Assembly (NCBI RefSeq): GCF_014212125.1
Contig: NZ_JACJVP010000047.1
Location: 62,001-126,000 of the forward strand
Length of the DNA: 64,000 nucleotides
Origin: Cohnella nanjingensis
Lineage (GTDB): Bacteria; Bacillota; Bacilli; Paenibacillales; Paenibacillaceae
Direction: 5' to 3'
Below are positions 8,809-17,780 of this stretch, one piece after another. The notes below the pieces were generated by a model, which had not been told where the DNA came from, searched no databases, and saw only the letters and a list, made by a program, of their open reading frames with translations. Made by a program: the position numbers and the translations under genes. The stretch's first letter is position 1. Every line of letters starts with the position of its first letter.

Positions 8809-10578
8809 TTACCCGCTTTTCTTGACGGAGTTGGTCTCCGGATACCGGAACGGGAACGTAATCTCGAACGTGGTGCCGCTGCCTAGCTGGCTGTCGACCT
8901 GGATGTTGCCCTGATGGTTGTCGACGATCTTGTAACTGACCATCAGACCGAGCCCGGTCCCCTTGTCCTTCGTCGTGTAGAAGGGCTGCCCCATCTTGGA
9001 CAGCTGGGTCTCGCCGATGCCCGGGCCTTCGTCGGAGATGCGGATCTGGACGGTGTCGTCCACACGGCGCATCCTCACCCGAATCGCGCCGCCGTCGATC
9101 ATCGCTTCGATCGCGTTTTTGATCACGTTAATGAACACTTGCTTGACTTGGTTCTCGACCCCGTACACCCAGAGCGGATCCGGGCCGAAGTCGGTCTCGA
9201 TCATGATGCTGTGGAGAATCGCCTGCGTCTCGAGGAGCGTGACCGTCTCTCTCATGCTGCTGCGGACGTCATGATAGGACAGGTCGTAGACCTGCGGCTT
9301 CGACAACATGAGCATCTCGCTCACGATGCCTTCGATGCGGGTGAGCTCCGACTTCATGATGTCATAGTACGTGCCGGTGTCCTTGCGCCCCGAAGCGAGC
9401 AGCTGCAGGAACCCCTTCAGCGACGTGAGCGGATTGCGGATCTCGTGGGCGATCCCTGCCGCCAGTTGGCCTGCGACGTACAGCTTCTCGGAGTTGATGA
9501 GCAGCTCCTCGTTCTTCTTCCGCTCGGAGATGTCCCGGATGATGACCTGGATCGCGGGCTCGTTCTCCAGCGTCGTCATGAGCTCCACGATCTCCGTGTT
9601 GAGCATCTTGCCCTTCAGCGTGAACCATTCCTGCTCGAGCGGCCCGCTGTTGCCCGTGATGACGAGATTGTGCATCCGCTCGCGCACCGCTTCGTGGTCC
9701 TCCGGACGCAAGAAGGCGTAGATCGAAGCGCCGAGCAGCTCGTTCGCCTCCTCCGCCTCGAACATCCGCAAGCCGGCCTCGTTGACGAACACCCATTTGT
9801 CCCTTTTGAAGATAGCGATCGTGTCCAGCGAGTTCTCGACCAGCAGCTTGTAGCGCTCGTCCATCTGATTCATGCGCTTGTCGATGTACCAGGTGAACAA
9901 GGTCGACACCAAGAGCAGCAACATGCCGAGTCCGATGATCAGCGTGAGCAAGTTGATATCCTGACTCATCTTGTCGACGCTGGCGCCGTAGAAGGGCGAC
10001 AGGTATTCGATCTCCAGCCCCTTCGAGCCTAGCAATTGCTCCACGAAGACCGAGAATCCGAGCACGAGACTCGCGAGCCAGTTGAACCGCTCCCCCGACA
10101 GTTCCGCCAGCCACAGGGAGGCGTAGGTGCCGCTGAACAGGAACAACAGCGACAGCACGATCAGCGAAGGCTCGACGATGGGCGCCCGGATGGGCTGGCC
10201 AAGCACGCTGAAGTAATTCATGAAGGTCACGCCGAAGCCGAGGATCAGACTGCCGACGAGCAGGCGGTAACGAATCACGTTGTGGAAGGTGAGCATGACG
10301 AACGCCATCAGCGAGAAGAAAATCGTGAAGAGCAGCGAGACGGGCATGCTCCAGGTGATGAAGATCGGATCGCCCTCCGCGAGGACGCCTACGAAATGCT
10401 TGACCCACATCCCGACGCCGAAGACGAATGCGCCCCCGGCCAGCCAGAAGACGCGGAATTGATTATTCTTTCTTTTGAGATTGCCGGTAAAGTTGAACAT
10501 GGTATATGATGCGAGTATGCTGATCAACAGCGCCAGCAGCAGAAAACAAGCGGACCACACCGCTCCGGTACCGTTCAT
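8809..10578 (-). CDS. Membrane histidine kinase with MHYT-type sensor, PAS, HisKA and HATPase domains
   Basis: 589 residues. Seven N-terminal membrane helices form an MHYT-like sensor: ASYTMFNF in helix 1 and WVKHFVGVL after helix 2 correspond to the MHYT signature, with Met replaced by Lys but the His kept. A PAS domain follows (about 240-355), then the phosphoacceptor box AAGIAHEIRNPLTSLKGF near residue 375 and an ATPase domain with N-box NVIKNAIEAM, G1 DEGPGIG and G2 GTGLGLMVS. This build matches the KinA-E sporulation kinases and YkoW/MHYT kinases of Bacillales; such orphan kinases feed Spo0F. No response regulator gene is adjacent, fitting an orphan. Start ATG 10578 has GAGGG 9 bases upstream. 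Confidence 0.85.
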   Translation of the reverse strand: MNGTGAVWSACFLLLALLISILASYTMFNFTGNLKRKNNQFRVFWLAGGAFVFGVGMWVKHFVGVLAEGDPIFITWSMPVSLLFTIFFSLMAFVMLTFHNVIRYRLLVGSLILGFGVTFMNYFSVLGQPIRAPIVEPSLIVLSLLFLFSGTYASLWLAELSGERFNWLASLVLGFSVFVEQLLGSKGLEIEYLSPFYGASVDKMSQDINLLTLIIGLGMLLLLVSTLFTWYIDKRMNQMDERYKLLVENSLDTIAIFKRDKWVFVNEAGLRMFEAEEANELLGASIYAFLRPEDHEAVRERMHNLVITGNSGPLEQEWFTLKGKMLNTEIVELMTTLENEPAIQVIIRDISERKKNEELLINSEKLYVAGQLAAGIAHEIRNPLTSLKGFLQLLASGRKDTGTYYDIMKSELTRIEGIVSEMLMLSKPQVYDLSYHDVRSSMRETVTLLETQAILHSIMIETDFGPDPLWVYGVENQVKQVFINVIKNAIEAMIDGGAIRVRMRRVDDTVQIRISDEGPGIGETQLSKMGQPFYTTKDKGTGLGLMVSYKIVDNHQGNIQVDSQLGSGTTFEITFPFRYPETNSVKKSG

Positions 10579-10791
10579 AGGCCAATCCCTCGCATCTTCA
10601 GGCTAAAATGACAATTCTGTTGTGACAAGTAAAAACGGCTTCGCCATCCACTTTAAAGGGCGATACGTTTTTATCGGAGACGGATCAGCGAAGGATAGGC
10701 GAACTTATACTTTCTGATACGTTAACTTAAACTTCGACGGATTTTGCAAAAATCCTCTCCTAATTTCAACCAAAAAGTGGAGGTAATCGGC

Positions 10792-11295
10792 ATGTTTCGG
10801 CAAACTCTTACGGAATTCAAAACTTTTGCCATGCGCGGCAACGTCATCGATCTCGCGGTCGGGGTCATCATCGGGGGCGCGTTCGGACAGATCGTCACCT
10901 CGGTCGTGAACGACATCGTCATGCCCCCGATCGGTCTATTGCTGGGCGGCGTGGACTTCAAGGACCTGTTCTGGCAGATCGGCGCGACGCCGGTGAATGC
11001 AGGCGGGCCCGTTGCTATCGATACGCTGAGTAAGGCCAAGGAGCATGGGGTCGCGGTCATCGCCTACGGTCAGTTCATCAATATTATCCTAAACTTCCTC
11101 ATCATCGCGTTCAGCGTGTTCTTCATGGTAAAGGTCGTCAACAAGCTCACCGCCAAAAAGAAAGAGGAAGACGCGCCCGCCGCGGCGCCGACGTCCAAGG
11201 AGTGCCCGTACTGCCTCTCCGTCATCCCGATCGCGGCTTCGCGCTGCGCGCACTGCACGTCGAGCCTGGAAGATCACGCGGGACAAGCCCACTGA
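10792..11295 (+). CDS. mscL: Large-conductance mechanosensitive channel MscL with C-terminal zinc ribbon
   Basis: 167 residues against about 130-140 for typical MscL. MRGNVIDLAVGVIIGGAFG (about residues 14-32) is the diagnostic first helix of the pore, the second helix is QFINIILNFLIIAFSVFFMVK. After the usual KKKEE end comes an added tail with CPYC and CAHC knuckles, a putative zinc ribbon in the cytoplasm. The start is ATG 10792 with GGAGGT 7 bases upstream rather than the earlier ATG at 10744. The channel releases solutes on hypo-osmotic shock. The tail may bind zinc or affect assembly; that part is inference. Confidence 0.93.
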   Translation: MFRQTLTEFKTFAMRGNVIDLAVGVIIGGAFGQIVTSVVNDIVMPPIGLLLGGVDFKDLFWQIGATPVNAGGPVAIDTLSKAKEHGVAVIAYGQFINIILNFLIIAFSVFFMVKVVNKLTAKKKEEDAPAAAPTSKECPYCLSVIPIAASRCAHCTSSLEDHAGQAH

Positions 11296-11390
11296 GCGTG
11301 GGAGAGGTCTGATTGGAACAACTTAAGCGCGAGGGATTCGCTTGAAGAGTCGAGAGCGTGACCGGCATTAGGCGCCAGAGGAGTGGGGAT

Positions 11391-11885
11391 ATGGCAGAGC
11401 GGTTCGACATCTATGACGAGCAAGGACAGTGGATCGGCACGGCCACGCGCGAAGAGACGCACGCGCAAGGCTTGTGGCATCGCTCCTTCCATTGCTGGCT
11501 CGCCAGGCGGGGCGAGGACGGCCGGACGATGGTCCTGTTCCAGCGGCGGACCGCGAACAAAGACACCAATCCCGGCTGTTACGACATCACCATCGCCGGG
11601 CATCTCTCCGCCGGCGAGACGGTAGAGGACGCCGCGCGGGAGATGGAGGAAGAGATCGGCTTCTCGGCGCCGTTCGAGCGGCTGACCGGGTTCGGCACGG
11701 TACGCGAGGAAGACAGCGGCACGGCGCGCGGCGTCCCGTACATCGACCGCGAGGTCAGCGCGGTCTTCGGCTGCCTGACCGCGCGCAGCCTGGACGCGTT
11801 CCGGCTGCAGCCGGACGAGGTCGCGGGACTGTACGAGGCGGACGCCGCTGCTCGCGCTTATGCGCGGAGCAGCGGCGTCCGTTGA
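11391..11885 (+). CDS. Nudix hydrolase, N-terminal part (gene interrupted by a frameshift)
   Basis: 164 residues up to an early TGA. Residues about 70-92 contain a good Nudix box (G-x5-E-x7-RE-x2-EE-x-GF, seen as GHLSAGETVEDAAREMEEE then IGF). The protein resembles the Nudix proteins related to isopentenyl-diphosphate isomerase/YfcD (DIYDEQG ... GLWHRSFHCWL). Such proteins are usually about 200-215 residues; here the last in-frame sense residues (ARAYARSSGVR) are unlike the family, while the expected C-terminal end continues in another frame (see the fragment at 11851-12042). Start ATG 11391 has GAGGAGTGGGG upstream. Confidence 0.7.
   Translation: MAERFDIYDEQGQWIGTATREETHAQGLWHRSFHCWLARRGEDGRTMVLFQRRTANKDTNPGCYDITIAGHLSAGETVEDAAREMEEEIGFSAPFERLTGFGTVREEDSGTARGVPYIDREVSAVFGCLTARSLDAFRLQPDEVAGLYEADAAARAYARSSGVR
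11841..11879. repeat. Perfect 13-bp inverted repeat at the Nudix frameshift point
   Basis: GACGCCGCTGCTC (11841-11853) and GAGCAGCGGCGTC (11867-11879) form a perfect 13-bp stem around a 13-base centre, inside the coding region exactly where the Nudix frame is lost. Confidence 0.7.
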
Positions 11886-12042
11886 GGCCCGCGGCGTAGA
11901 GCTGGCGGCCGACGGGAGCCTTGTCCCGATCGCGTCGGTCGCGGTCATCGCGGACGCCTTCGTACCGCGCGATAGGAACTACTACATCCGCGTCTTCGAA
12001 GCGCTGGTCGCGCTAACGGCTTCCGATTGCGAAGCGCTGTAG
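11851..12042 (+). pseudogene. Out-of-frame C-terminal part of the Nudix hydrolase
   Basis: Read in the next frame, 11851-12039 gives LALMRGAAASVEARGVEL ... FVPRDRNYYIRVFEALVAL, the C-terminal pattern expected for this Nudix group (short helix, then FVPHxRxYY-type motif). Skipping one base near 11850 joins it smoothly to DAA of the upstream part, giving a product of about 216 residues. Options are a real one-base insertion (pseudogene), a sequencing or assembly error at the hairpin, or ribosomal frameshifting. Confidence 0.6.
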
Positions 12043-12093
12043 CGCAAAGGTCGCTCATCTATGAAGTTTAAGTTCAGGACAAGCAATTTCAAT

Positions 12094-12615
12094 TTATCGA
12101 AATCGCATCCGGTTTTCGCGGGCGACATGGAGAACAGCGCCCCAATGGCGGGAAACCGACTTTTCTGGACGACGATTAAGGCGAACTCGGATTTCGTTGA
12201 AGAGTTTGTCGCGTTTCCATTCCTCCATAAGGATGTGCCCGGAAAAGGCTTCGAGGAGTTTGATGTACTCGTCAACATGATAAATGCGCTCCCAATGCGG
12301 CCTCAGATAATCGATTCCAAGCATCGCCGCCAGTTGCCTGATTCTCGGCACAGGTGCGCAGTCCGTTCCGGCCCATAAGAGGACTGCGCCGTTCTTGAGC
12401 GACAGTTCGGGGGCGATCATGCGGCCGGGGTCGATCTCGGCCGGCGCAACGGTACCGCCGCACTCGGTACAAGGGCCGTTAGAACCGGCGCTCCTCGTCT
12501 CTGCAATAATTCCGTAAAGCACGCCAAGGTACTCCGACACGGTCGTAATGACGCCGACAAGGGCGCCTGGACGTTTGGGGTTGAACGGTCTAACCGGGAT
12601 ATGCGTGCGATACAT
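12094..12615 (-). pseudogene. UvrA-like protein fragment
   Basis: 173 residues. The order VGVITTVSEYLGVLYG, then CTECGG, then EIDPGRMIAPELSLKNGAV resembles the middle of UvrA-type excinuclease subunits (VGT.TE.YDYLRLL, zinc CxxC, EIDP..VVPDPSLS). No Walker A, signature or Walker B motif is present and the usual length is above 750 residues, so this is probably a decayed internal fragment of a UvrA paralogue. It could still be expressed as a small zinc protein. The assignment rests on motif order alone. Confidence 0.4.
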
Positions 12616-12802
12616 GGACTAGCGCCCCTTCAGTTGCATCCGATTATTGTTGCATAAACTTGGATTCCACACGGCCGCTCCGATTCCTTTTTTTTTCACA
12701 TCTGAGTTTATTCCTCGCAATGTTCATACATTCCCCTATTCCCCTCCAGCGTAAAAGAAGCGGCATCGATCAGCATAGACTCAAGGCACCAAGCGGAAAG
12801 AT

Positions 12803-14923
12803 TTATTCTGGTAAGTTGCCAGATCGCGTCCCTACTTCATACGACGGACTTACGTTGTCATACATCAAGTGCAAGATCATGCCGGTCTTCGCATGCTCCA
12901 GATTGTGACAGTGGTCCATCCACATACCGGGATTGTCTGCGATAAACGCCACTTCATAGGTTTCGCCTGCATACACGTTCAAAGTGTCGGTCAACCATGG
13001 CGTCATGACTTTCTTGCCATTCTTCTTCAATACCGTCATATGATGCCCATGGAGATGCATGGGGTGCTCTGTAATACTTTTATTAATGAAGGTTGTCTTA
13101 ATCTTCTCGCCTTCTTTGACCATAAAAGTGGGTATGTTGGGGTAGACTTCCCCGTTGATGGTCCAGAGAAATTGAATTTTCCCGTCGTAAAATCCCATTT
13201 TATTGCCCAGTATCATTTTGAATTGTCTGTCAAACTCCGTATCGGAGGTTAATTCATTGATTACCGGTTCCCCATATTGAGACGGATCGAACAGGTTCGA
13301 TTCCTTCTTGAAGCTTGGATTCGCAGGCGGAGTATCCTCATAGAAAATAATACCTGGATCTTCATCGTTCTTATAATCACCAAGCTTAAATAGAACTGAT
13401 CCGTCCGGCATCGTAAAGACGACATCATATCTCCCACCGGATGCAAGCCTGAATGCAGTACGATCAGTCAACAAGTCCGGCTTCTGAATCCGCATGCCAT
13501 CCATGCTCGTAATCTGATAATCGACCCCTTGGAGAAGATATTTGCGTGATTGATTATGCGTATTAATGATTCTCAACTTTATTTTCTTGCCGGGTTCCAC
13601 TTTCTTCATTTGAATGAGATCCTGATTTCCAAAAGCAGTCTTATCCCCCTGGTTCGTAACCCATTGATGATTGATGATCGTAAACGCTTCATCGTAAATT
13701 TCCGTTTCCTGCCTAGACTCGACAATTAGCGAACCGAACAGCCCTTTCTCGACCTGTTCCGAAGCCTGCTGATGAGAGTGGAACCAGTAGGTTCCTTCCT
13801 GCTCGGCGCGAAATTTATAAGTGAAGCTTTCCCCGGGCTTGACGACATTCTGGGTCATACCCGGTACACCGTCCATCGCATTCGGTACATTGTAGCCATG
13901 CCAATGAATCGTGACCCCCTTGGCAATATCTTTGTTGATCAGCTTTACTTCCACCATGTCTCCGTAGCGCGCACGAAGCTCAGGAGCAATCTCTCCATTA
14001 TAGGTCCATGCTTCGATCTTGGCGCCGGAAGCAAGCGTAACTTCACGCATCTGCGCAACGAGTTCAAATTTGATATCTGCGGGAGCCGAGATGTCTCCTG
14101 TTAGCGCTGCTACTTCCACCGTATCGGAAGCGTTAGACGGCATATTCCTATTATGGCCTGAATGATGACCGGACGGATGACTTGAATGCGCGATTGGCGA
14201 ACCTCCCCCATCGTCCATCACATGATTCATCATGTCGGAGGCTTCCGGTAATCGGGACGAATTGACTCCTGATAATACAACAATTGCTCCAACTGCGATG
14301 ACTACGGCTGCCGTCAAAGCACCGGTTAACGCCAGCTTGATCATTCGCCTCCATAGTTTATGCAAGACGAACTCCCCCTTCAGAACCGCTTTGTATCTTC
14401 TAATGACGAAGATTGCCGGAACGAACAAGATAAGAACGATTAGAAGGGGCCGTGAAGCTATTTCAAGCGGGCTTGGCAGAACCGGCTGAGCAAAAATGTT
14501 TCCGAGCGCATTCATGCCGGATGCTAATGCTGCCGCATAGACGGGCAAAGTCACCATAGGATGGGTTACGGTAAGTAAAGGGTGCGGCGCAAGCTTTTCC
14601 TTATTGGAATCACGAATGCTTCTCCATTTGGGCAATGTGCTTATTAGGATGGTCAAATGCGTGATTACCATGACAGGAGCGACTGCTTTAATGATGCCTT
14701 CTACGAATATCCATTCTCCGAAGATCAACACGCTTCCGATCATGATGCACCATGCCAAACAGATAACAATGGCAATCCAACTCACCCAGAGCAGCGAATT
14801 TCTCCCGATCTTCAGGTATTTATTGTTTTTGACATATGGAAGCCAAGTTACAATTAATGAAGCGATAGACCATAATACCGTCATAGCGAATGCCAACAGA
14901 ATACTGGAGAACGTGATAAACAT
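12803..14923 (-). CDS. Multicopper oxidase fused to an N-terminal multi-helix membrane anchor
   Basis: 706 residues. Residues 1 to about 225 contain about six membrane helices; a His/Met-rich linker follows (SSHPSGHHSGHNRNMPSN, about 247-264); the rest is a multicopper oxidase outside the membrane. All four copper motifs are visible: HWHGYN and WFHSHQ in the first cupredoxin domain, HPMHLHGHHM and MDHCHNLEHAKTGM in the last, giving type 1, 2 and 3 sites. Related enzymes oxidise Cu(I), Mn(II) or phenols; with the metal-rich linker and a nearby two-component system, copper handling is the best inference. It starts directly after the preceding small membrane protein gene (no spacer) and is more A+T-rich than its neighbours. 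Confidence 0.88.
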   Translation of the reverse strand: MFITFSSILLAFAMTVLWSIASLIVTWLPYVKNNKYLKIGRNSLLWVSWIAIVICLAWCIMIGSVLIFGEWIFVEGIIKAVAPVMVITHLTILISTLPKWRSIRDSNKEKLAPHPLLTVTHPMVTLPVYAAALASGMNALGNIFAQPVLPSPLEIASRPLLIVLILFVPAIFVIRRYKAVLKGEFVLHKLWRRMIKLALTGALTAAVVIAVGAIVVLSGVNSSRLPEASDMMNHVMDDGGGSPIAHSSHPSGHHSGHNRNMPSNASDTVEVAALTGDISAPADIKFELVAQMREVTLASGAKIEAWTYNGEIAPELRARYGDMVEVKLINKDIAKGVTIHWHGYNVPNAMDGVPGMTQNVVKPGESFTYKFRAEQEGTYWFHSHQQASEQVEKGLFGSLIVESRQETEIYDEAFTIINHQWVTNQGDKTAFGNQDLIQMKKVEPGKKIKLRIINTHNQSRKYLLQGVDYQITSMDGMRIQKPDLLTDRTAFRLASGGRYDVVFTMPDGSVLFKLGDYKNDEDPGIIFYEDTPPANPSFKKESNLFDPSQYGEPVINELTSDTEFDRQFKMILGNKMGFYDGKIQFLWTINGEVYPNIPTFMVKEGEKIKTTFINKSITEHPMHLHGHHMTVLKKNGKKVMTPWLTDTLNVYAGETYEVAFIADNPGMWMDHCHNLEHAKTGMILHLMYDNVSPSYEVGTRSGNLPE

Positions 14924-15442
14924 TTACTTCACCTTTTTCGTTTTTATTTTGCCAAACGGTTTGAAATAGGAAATTGCCGTCATAAAGAGGAGTGCTACCA
15001 AGTTCGCAATGGCGCCCGCGAGAAGGGAATACGTTGTATTCTGAAATTTCGCATTGCTGAAAGCGAGTTCCCTCGATTGATCTGCTTCGCGAAGCAATTG
15101 CGATAGCCAAGAGCTCATATACTTGATTCCGAAGAGAATCAGCAAGATCGTCAACACCAGCTTTATGGCGATCCAGTAATGCTTGAAAAGTCCCCAATTC
15201 GTCCATTGAGATAACGCAAAACCTGTTAACAGAGCGACGAGCGCTGTATATCGAATCAATGCGATATCGATCAAGTGCATATTGTCGAGGGTGTAATAAA
15301 GCCGCTCGCCATTATTGGACATCATCATGTAAATGCCGAGCAACAGCATGGCAATCGCTCCTCCCAACCAACATACTATCGAGATTACATGGATTGTAAT
15401 CAACAATTGCTTCTTCTTCATCGATAATCGATAGCTCATCAT
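14924..15442 (-). CDS. Small four-helix membrane protein, partner of the multicopper oxidase
   Basis: 172 residues with four hydrophobic helices (about 15-40, 63-82, 88-108 and 140-162) and a Lys-rich C-terminus. The first helix holds the pattern IHVISIVCWLGGAIAML, similar to CopD/DUF2269-type copper or haem-associated membrane proteins, but I cannot place it firmly. The stop codon directly touches the multicopper oxidase start, so the two are one operon. It is divergent from the response regulator at 15607. Confidence 0.65.
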   Translation of the reverse strand: MMSYRLSMKKKQLLITIHVISIVCWLGGAIAMLLLGIYMMMSNNGERLYYTLDNMHLIDIALIRYTALVALLTGFALSQWTNWGLFKHYWIAIKLVLTILLILFGIKYMSSWLSQLLREADQSRELAFSNAKFQNTTYSLLAGAIANLVALLFMTAISYFKPFGKIKTKKVK

Positions 15443-15606
15443 TTCTTCCCCCCGGTACTCGGTTGTTACTTTCTGAAGACCATGTTAATCCTGAATTGTT
15501 GCGAACTTGTGGAGGCCATCTGGAGAGATTGTGATGCTTCCGTTTATCCGGTGTGGATGTTGTATAATGGGGAAAATAAAAATGGATTGACGCGAGGGAC
15601 ACGGAG

Positions 15607-16299
15607 ATGGGAATCCAAGTTTTGATCGTGGAAGACGAGGAAAAGATTTTATCGCTAATGGAGACCTTCCTTCGGACGGAAGGCTACGATATCCTTACCG
15701 CTACAGACGGGGCAACTGCAGTGCGGATATTTGCGGAGAACAAACCGGATATTGTTGTCCTAGATTGGCTGCTTCCGCAGATGAACGGTCTGGATGCATG
15801 CCGTAAGTTCAGGCAGCTTGGGGAGCCGGGAATCATTATGGTAACGGCCAAAACAGAGGAAACGGACAAAATCATAGGCTTGGAAATGGGCGCGGACGAT
15901 TACTTGACGAAGCCCTTCAGCTTGAGAGAGCTTTCCGCGCGAATCCGCTCCTTATTGCGGCGAATGAATCGAGGCGGTAGCGTCGGGAAAAGCAATGAAC
16001 TTCGAAGGGGCGATTTGACCATACACGAGGATAGCTTGCAAGTGTTTAAAGGACTCCAGGAAGTGAACTTGACCCCTACTGAATTCAAGCTTCTTCATCT
16101 GCTGGCGTCAAAGCCTGGACGAGTGTATAGCCGAATGCAGCTTCTTCAGCACGCCTTCGAGGAAGAATTCGTTATTGACGAACGCACCGTGGATTCCCAT
16201 ATTAGCAAGCTTCGCAAAAAGATCGATGACGATCAATCCGTTTACATCCAAACCGTTTACGGATTTGGGTACCGTTTTGGAGCAAACCATGAAAATTAG
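15607..16299 (+). CDS. OmpR/PhoB-family response regulator
   Basis: 230 residues. Receiver domain with acidic EDEEK, phosphoacceptor Asp in VVLDWLLPQM (about residue 53), switch Thr in MVTAKTEE and Lys in DDYLTKPF. Winged-helix output domain ends TVYGFGYRFG. The downstream kinase gene overlaps its last 11 bases. It is transcribed away from the oxidase operon with 164 bases between, so that shared region is its likely target. Signal is not evident; copper or envelope stress fits the neighbours. Confidence 0.9.
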   Translation: MGIQVLIVEDEEKILSLMETFLRTEGYDILTATDGATAVRIFAENKPDIVVLDWLLPQMNGLDACRKFRQLGEPGIIMVTAKTEETDKIIGLEMGADDYLTKPFSLRELSARIRSLLRRMNRGGSVGKSNELRRGDLTIHEDSLQVFKGLQEVNLTPTEFKLLHLLASKPGRVYSRMQLLQHAFEEEFVIDERTVDSHISKLRKKIDDDQSVYIQTVYGFGYRFGANHEN

Positions 16300-17632
16300 A
16301 ACGAAGCTTATCCTGTTCACGAGCATATTGATCACATTCATCCTGTTCTGCCTGCTCGCTGTCACGCATATTCAATTTTACATTGTTCGCGATTACGCTT
16401 ATTTGGAGAATAAAGCCGTCTTCAAATCGTTACAGGATGAGTTCCAGCAATATTATGCGCATCACGATGAATCCTGGGAAGGCATCCAAAACAGCTCATT
16501 CGAACATAGCCCTCCATTCGTCGAGATCGCCTTGGTCGTGGATGGGGATCAATTGTACCAGAAAGGGCAGCTCAGTCTGGAGAATATCATGGAGGGAGGA
16601 TTTCAACTAAAGATTCATTCGAACGATCGAGTGGTCGGCAAACTATACGTCATGAATGAAAGCCAATACAAAACGTATGAGTTCAGATCCATTTGGTACA
16701 ACATATTGCCTAATATCATCCTTGTATCTTTACTAATCACCGGTGTTGCCGCTGTGTTCATCATCTTCTTATTGTCCTGGACGCTAACCGTTCCGATTCG
16801 TAAAATCATTAAGGGAATTGACACGGTCAAGATGGGGGAGCCGGAAGTCATATTGCCTGTCCACAGGAAGGACGAGTTCGGGGCGATAGCGAGAGCGTTA
16901 CAGGAGATGAATGATAGTCTCGCAAATCTGGAACAGTCCCGCAAGCAGCTATTATCCGATGTAGCGCACGAATTGAAAACGCCGCTTATGATTATGCAGG
17001 GAGAAATGGAATTAGCCCAAGAGATGGAGACCACACTTTCCTCGGAGAAAATATCGTCTCTACTTGATGAAGTGTTGAGATTATCTCGTCTCGTTCATGA
17101 TGTGCTGGATTTATCTAGACTGGAGGCCGGCGGCACGGAACTTCGTCCGACAACAGAGAATATAGTTGCCATAATAAAGGGAATGGTAGAGAAGATCATG
17201 TTCCTGGCGGAAGATAAACAAATAGGTGTATCCATGCATATTTCGGAGGGTGTAATCGATGTATCGGTCGAGAAGTCTCGTATCAATCAAGCCATCTACA
17301 ATATCCTGATCAATTCGATCCATTACACGAACCAAGGCGAGCAGGTGCAAATCCGTGTTGCACGGATATACCATGCAGCGAGGCAGAGCAAATATGCATG
17401 CATCACGATTGAAGATAACGGGGTCGGCATTTCCGCAAAGGATCTGCCCCATATTTTTAACCGCTTCTATAGGGCAGACCATTCAAGAACGCGACCAAGC
17501 GGCGGGACTGGCCTCGGCCTTGCTATCGCGCAGCAGAATATCCTGGTCCATCAAGGTTGGATCGACGTGCAAAGCGAAGTAGGCAAGGGTACAACGTTTC
17601 TCATCTATCTTCCAATCCCTCCTTCTATTTGA
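16289..17632 (+). CDS. Sensor histidine kinase (HAMP, HisKA, HATPase)
   Basis: 447 residues. Membrane helix about 9-31, an extracytoplasmic region of about 110 residues, second helix about 142-168, HAMP, then the H-box DVAHELKTPLMIMQGEME, N-box YNILINSIHY, G1 DNGVGIS and G2 GGTGLGLAI. The ATG at 16289 lies inside the end of the regulator gene, so the pair is translationally coupled. The sensor region has no obvious Met/His copper motif, so the stimulus is unknown. A+T content is like the oxidase operon, suggesting they arrived together. Confidence 0.9.
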   Translation: MKIRTKLILFTSILITFILFCLLAVTHIQFYIVRDYAYLENKAVFKSLQDEFQQYYAHHDESWEGIQNSSFEHSPPFVEIALVVDGDQLYQKGQLSLENIMEGGFQLKIHSNDRVVGKLYVMNESQYKTYEFRSIWYNILPNIILVSLLITGVAAVFIIFLLSWTLTVPIRKIIKGIDTVKMGEPEVILPVHRKDEFGAIARALQEMNDSLANLEQSRKQLLSDVAHELKTPLMIMQGEMELAQEMETTLSSEKISSLLDEVLRLSRLVHDVLDLSRLEAGGTELRPTTENIVAIIKGMVEKIMFLAEDKQIGVSMHISEGVIDVSVEKSRINQAIYNILINSIHYTNQGEQVQIRVARIYHAARQSKYACITIEDNGVGISAKDLPHIFNRFYRADHSRTRPSGGTGLGLAIAQQNILVHQGWIDVQSEVGKGTTFLIYLPIPPSI

Positions 17633-17780
17633 CATAGCCTTCTCGACATTCGCTGGTGCAGGTGGGACGAGGCAGAATGCCGGATGGATATGGAGCGCTC
17701 GTTAACAAGCGGCGCCTAACTTAAAATTCATCAAAATGGGTAATCTAATTCAGACGATGCATCGAAGGAGGAAATCAAAC

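Noticed and set aside
8914..10032. 372-residue plus-strand frame opposite the histidine kinase
   Set aside because: His/Arg/Asp-rich antisense shadow of the kinase gene with no start signal.
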